Assembly: GCF_014205255.1 (NCBI RefSeq)
Contig: NZ_JACHNE010000001.1
Location: 8,742,001-8,806,000 of the forward strand
From: Streptomyces caelestis
GTDB taxonomy: Bacteria > Actinomycetota > Actinomycetes > Streptomycetales > Streptomycetaceae
Direction: 5' to 3'
Length of the DNA stretch: 64,000 nt
Shown here: piece after piece, positions 61,184 to 64,000 of the stretch
Layout of the letters: each line of letters starts with the position of its first letter
Numbering within the stretch: position 1 is the stretch's first letter
Made by a program: the position numbers and the translations under genes
Notes under the pieces: generated by a model
Told to the model about the DNA's origin: nothing
Seen by the model: only the letters and a program-made list of their open reading frames with translations
Database searches by the model: none

Positions 61184-61187
61184 CGTG
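61166..61187. other. Inverted repeat overlapping the start of the Rho-N-like gene
   Basis: CACGATGAG-CGCT-CTCATCGTG has a perfect 9-bp stem. In mRNA of the minus strand it would enclose the start codon and could limit translation initiation. Confidence 0.4.
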
Positions 61188-61493
61188 GCCTTCGGGCGGT
61201 TCGGTCGCGAGGGCCGGTCTTGGTCGTGAGAAGGGCAACGACCAGCCCGCGACCATGGACGGCTGCGCCAGGCTGGAGCGAGCAGGCCGACGAATGGGCG
61301 CCATTCACGGCCGCGCCGTTAGCGGCTGGCGACCGCGCGGTGTAGCGTCGTCATTGAGCAGTCGTGGTTCCGAAGTCCCGTTCGCCCGTGATCACGATCA
61401 TGGGCGTTCTTGCTGTTCAGCGCCGCTCCGGACCAGGGCGATCACCTCCCGGCCTGCAAGGTGCGGGCCCGGGTTACCTCGAAGGAGCAGGCC
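61188..61493. other. Leader region of the cold-shock gene
   Basis: No additional gene is convincing. The region includes AT-richer text near 61375-61415 (TGATCACGATCATGGGCG) and ends in GAAGGAG. A long 5' leader is usual for csp genes and may act in cold regulation. Confidence 0.35.
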
Positions 61494-61697
61494 ATGGCCA
61501 AGGGCACCGTGAAGTGGTTCAACAGCGAAAAGGGATTCGGTTTCATCGAGCAGGAGGGCGGCGGACCTGACGTCTTCGCCCACTACTCCAACATTGCCGC
61601 TCAGGGCTTCCGTGAGCTGCAGGAGGGGCAGAAAGTCGAGTTCGACGTCACGCAGGGCCAGAAGGGACCGCAGGCGGAGAACATCCGACCGGCGTAG
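61494..61697 (+). CDS. Cold-shock protein (CspA family)
   Basis: A 67-residue nucleic-acid chaperone with AAGGAG ribosome site. The fold opens MAKGTVKWFNSEKGFGFIEQ, containing RNP1 (KGFGFI) and, at VFAHYSNI, RNP2. It closes with KVEFDVTQGQKGPQAENIRP. Proteins of this size bind single-stranded RNA or DNA and prevent secondary structure. Serine-Asn replaces the more common SAI (VFVHFSAI) at the RNP2 end. A strong terminator follows at 61720. Streptomyces genomes carry several paralogues, so the specific symbol is not assigned. Confidence 0.93.
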   Translation: MAKGTVKWFNSEKGFGFIEQEGGGPDVFAHYSNIAAQGFRELQEGQKVEFDVTQGQKGPQAENIRPA

Positions 61698-61719
61698 CCA
61701 CAGCGCCAAGTCGTTCCCC

Positions 61720-61759
61720 ACGGGGCGGGCAGGCGTCCCCCGTCGCCTGCCCGCCCCGT
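61720..61759 (+). terminator. Strong terminator after the csp gene
   Basis: A perfect 16-bp stem (ACGGGGCGGGCAGGCG with CGCCTGCCCGCCCCGT), loop of 8, 23 bp after the stop. Confidence 0.88.
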
Positions 61760-62440
61760 CCCTGAAGGCCTGCGGCCCCGAGCAGACCGCTGCTGCAGCT
61801 GGCCCCGGCCGTCATCGTGCTCGTCGTCACGTCGGCGGCTGCGGCGTGATCCTGGTGGGGCACGGCACGACAGCCGTCACCGTCTTGCCCGCCCGCACGG
61901 ATCTTCACCTGCACGAATCCGGTCACTGCACCGGCACGCTGCAGCGCATTGACGAACAGCTCCGACACGTCCGGCCACCGCCGCTGCTGCGCTGCCGGCC
62001 TCGGGCGCAGCCACGGATCAGAACCCGTGGGCGACGTCTCTGGCCCGCCGCCCACAGGTCGCTGTCGCCCAGAGCTCCGGGGTCCTCCTGGGGTGAATAC
62101 AGTGCCGTCGTCCTCTTCGCCGGCACTCCGGAAATGTTCGGCGTTTCCCTCACCGGCCCCTACGACCAGCTCCTTGGCCGCCGCACCCGCGGCACGGCCA
62201 CCGCAGGCAAGAGCCGGGCAGCGGGTCCGTCGAGCCGGTCGAGGGTGCTGGCCGGGATGCGGACCCGTTCAGTCCGGCGGCCGGCCGATGTCCCGTGTTC
62301 CGTGTTCCGTGTTCCGTGTTCCGTGTTCCGCGGGGAAGTTGAACGCAGAGCGAACATTGGTGTCAGAGCCCTGACGGGCCGTTCGGACAGACATACGGTG
62401 ACCCCACCATATGAGCTCTGGGAGTGGCGGGGGACCACCA
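61760..62440. other. Gene-poor stretch with possible HATPase remnant and heptamer repeat
   Basis: No intact gene is evident. On the minus strand, 61990-61870 reads DVSELFVNALQRAGAV and TGFVQVKIRAGG with sound codon bias, reminiscent of RsbW-like HATPase (SELVTNAL) proteins but with no N or G box. The repeat lies at 62293-62330. A CpG-rich tail precedes the PstS-like gene. Confidence 0.35.
62293..62330. repeat. Tandem heptamer CCGTGTT, five copies plus part
   Basis: CCGTGTT is repeated five times from 62293 to 62327 and followed by CCG. Like the 58366 repeat it has a 7-bp unit and lies between genes. Confidence 0.88.
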
Positions 62441-63964
62441 ATGGAGTGGCTGAGCATTGAGAACGTCATCGCCGTCGGCACGTCCGTCCTCGGTCTCCTC
62501 GTGCCCATCGCGATGTTCCTGTACGACCGCCGGGTGCCGCGCCGCAAGCTGATCGGCTACCGCGTACAGATGGACAGCCCCATAGGCGACGGATCTTCCA
62601 ACCCCCGCCTCGGCGACTTCGACGTACCGAACATGGCCGACGCGTCGCTCGTCCTCCTGCGCATCGAGAACGACGGATCGCAGAGCGTCGCCGACAATGA
62701 CTACACCTCATCCGAAGTCCATGGTTTGACCGCCGAGTTCACGGGCCGCACGGTCCAGGCTGTCGCGGTCACCCAGCCCTCCGGCATCGAGCATCTGAAC
62801 AGTCACTTCACGAGCGCCAACGGGTTCGAACACGTCGGCAGCACGGTGACCATCCCGCGCGTCCCGCTCAATCCGGGCGACCACTTCAAGCTGCTGGTGC
62901 TGCTCTCCGGCGGTCCGGCCGAAGGGGAGGTCAAGCTGATCGGCGGCCTCCGGGACGGCCGGGTCCACCGCAACAGCGCTCCCCAGCCGGACGACAAGCT
63001 GCGTACGTTCAGTCTCCCGGCCCGGCTGCTCAGCGGCGCGCTGGCCCTCGCCGTGCTCGCCCTCGCCGGCATCATCCTGCTCCGGGTCGGCAGCCCGATG
63101 GAGTGCGAGCAGGGCGAGTTGACCCTCACGGGCTCGACCGCCTTCGAGCCCGTCGTCCGGACGCTCGCCAAGCAGTACGAGAACAAGTGTCAGGGCGCCG
63201 ACATCTCCGTCGAGGTGCGGGGCAGCGAGGACGGTGTCTTCGAACTCGCGGAGCTGGGTGAGCGATCGGCGAGCGCCGCCCAGTCCGTGATCACCTTCTC
63301 GGACGGGCCGATGGGGGAGCGCTGGGACCTGACGGGGAAGGAGGTCGCGGTGTCCTTCTTCACCCTCGTCGTGCACAAGGACATCGACCTCGGCCCGCAC
63401 GGACTGTCTCTTCAGGAGGTGCGGGACATTTACGCGGGCAAGTACCAGCGCTGGGGCCAGGTCGTCCCCGGCGAGGAGAAGATCGCCGACCTGCCCATCG
63501 TTCTGGTCAGCCGGGGGGACGAGTCGGGTACGCGGCAGATCTTCCAGGACCGGGTTCTCAGGGGGTGGGAGCAGGCGCCGAGCACGTCACTGGACTGCAG
63601 GCCGCCCGCACTGGCCGGTGACACCGTCACGCGCTGCGAACTCAGCTCGACCAGAGCTGTCCTGAACAAGGTCGAGGAACAGCCCGGCGCCATCGGCTAC
63701 AGCGAGGTCGGCCTCGCCAGGGAGCGAGGGGGCAAGGTGAACACGGTGCCCTTGGCCGGCGGCTGGCCCGACGACCGGCAGATCGACCTGGGCGCCGGTC
63801 GCTACCCGTACAAGGACATCGAGTACGCCTACACCTACGGCCCCCCTCGCCCTGGCTCCCTGGCCGCCGGCTTCCTGGCCTACCTCGACGAGGCCACCAG
63901 CCAGAACGTGATCCGCGGCAAGGGCCACCTGCCGTGCCTGCGGGAGCCTGAGCAGTGCAGGTGA
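62441..63964 (+). CDS. Membrane-anchored PstS-like substrate-binding protein
   Basis: A 507-residue protein. The ATG at 62441 follows GGCGGGGG; an ATG at 62411 would add ten residues. Residues 4-28 are a first hydrophobic helix (IENVIAVGTSVLGLLVPIAM). Residues 35-190 form a beta-rich extracellular or cytoplasmic domain (RRKLIGYRVQMDSPIGDGSS). Residues 200-225 are a second membrane helix (LLSGALALAVLALAGIILLR). Residues 228-507 are a phosphate/PstS-like periplasmic-binding domain: ELTLTGSTAFEPVVRTLAKQ, SVEVRGSEDGVFELAELGER, VSRGDESGTRQIFQDRVLRG and GAIGYSEVGLARERGGKV. Unlike PstS it is not a lipoprotein, and no Pst permease follows. Ligand unknown; a sensor role is possible. Confidence 0.8.
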   Translation: MEWLSIENVIAVGTSVLGLLVPIAMFLYDRRVPRRKLIGYRVQMDSPIGDGSSNPRLGDFDVPNMADASLVLLRIENDGSQSVADNDYTSSEVHGLTAEFTGRTVQAVAVTQPSGIEHLNSHFTSANGFEHVGSTVTIPRVPLNPGDHFKLLVLLSGGPAEGEVKLIGGLRDGRVHRNSAPQPDDKLRTFSLPARLLSGALALAVLALAGIILLRVGSPMECEQGELTLTGSTAFEPVVRTLAKQYENKCQGADISVEVRGSEDGVFELAELGERSASAAQSVITFSDGPMGERWDLTGKEVAVSFFTLVVHKDIDLGPHGLSLQEVRDIYAGKYQRWGQVVPGEEKIADLPIVLVSRGDESGTRQIFQDRVLRGWEQAPSTSLDCRPPALAGDTVTRCELSSTRAVLNKVEEQPGAIGYSEVGLARERGGKVNTVPLAGGWPDDRQIDLGAGRYPYKDIEYAYTYGPPRPGSLAAGFLAYLDEATSQNVIRGKGHLPCLREPEQCR

Positions 63965-64000
63965 GGCTCCGGATCCACGTGCGGCGTGCTTGATCGCCCA

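Noticed and set aside
61870..61990. HATPase-like remnant (DVSELFVNALQRAGAV) on the minus strand
   Set aside because: Only one motif resembles the family; no nucleotide-binding G boxes, so it is not called as a gene.

Overview
The window is very GC-rich, with strong G/C at codon third positions, GTG starts, AGGAGG-like ribosome sites, Tat and Sec secretomes, SpoIIE-type phosphatases, a cluster of secreted plant-polysaccharide hydrolases under LacI-type operators, and rare TTA codons. All of this fits a Streptomyces chromosome, probably an arm rather than the core. No rRNA, tRNA, CRISPR array, plasmid origin or intact insertion sequence was seen.

Layout. 0-14 kb: a mixed arm region with lipoproteins, a DAG-kinase-like lipid kinase, a heme-oxygenase-like monooxygenase divergent from an SDR with a perfect 18-bp palindrome between them, phosphoglucomutase, a flavin reductase next to a broken ArsR gene, a secreted trypsin-like protease and a NADAR protein. 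Several frameshifted or truncated genes are scattered through it. 14.4-27.6 kb: a compact, translationally coupled biosynthetic operon. It encodes an MFS exporter, a PKS module (KS-AT-ACP), and a 2455-residue PKS/NRPS tailoring protein (aminotransferase, luciferase-like monooxygenase, C, A, T, terminal C), followed by a GH64 beta-1,3-glucanase. The operon is flanked on both sides by remnants of unrelated genes. The domain order predicts an alpha-hydroxy-beta-amino acyl unit joined to one amino acid and released by a condensation domain. No loading ligase, thioesterase or pathway regulator is visible. The PKS gene and the glucanase gene each carry a TTA codon.

27.6-38.4 kb: regulators and small enzymes, including GNAT, an EEP nuclease/phosphatase-like protein, a DUF5937/ArsR regulator with a secreted I36-type inhibitor, a PPOX flavoprotein, a DUF350 protein and a PAS-GAF-SpoIIE-ATPase protein.

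38.6-57.5 kb: a plant cell-wall utilisation region. It holds GH6, a LacI regulator, a GH10-GH62 fusion, two GH43s, GH27, a frameshifted esterase-CBM2, GH42, GH5, an SGNH esterase with ricin lectin, a FadR-type regulator and broken pieces of GH36, ricin-lectin and GH62 genes. Distinct operator families punctuate it: TGGGAGCGCTCCCA (cellulose/CebR-like), CGAAA-N2-TTTCG (xylan-like) and GAAGCGCTTC (LacI-type). Together these genes would degrade cellulose, arabinoxylan and galactosides.

57.6-64 kb: a DUF2180 protein, an AraC regulator divergent from an aldo/keto reductase, a cold-shock protein, a membrane-anchored PstS-like protein, and two unrelated 7-bp tandem repeats. Single-base frameshifts are unusually frequent in the window; whether they are real decay or sequencing error cannot be decided from the sequence.
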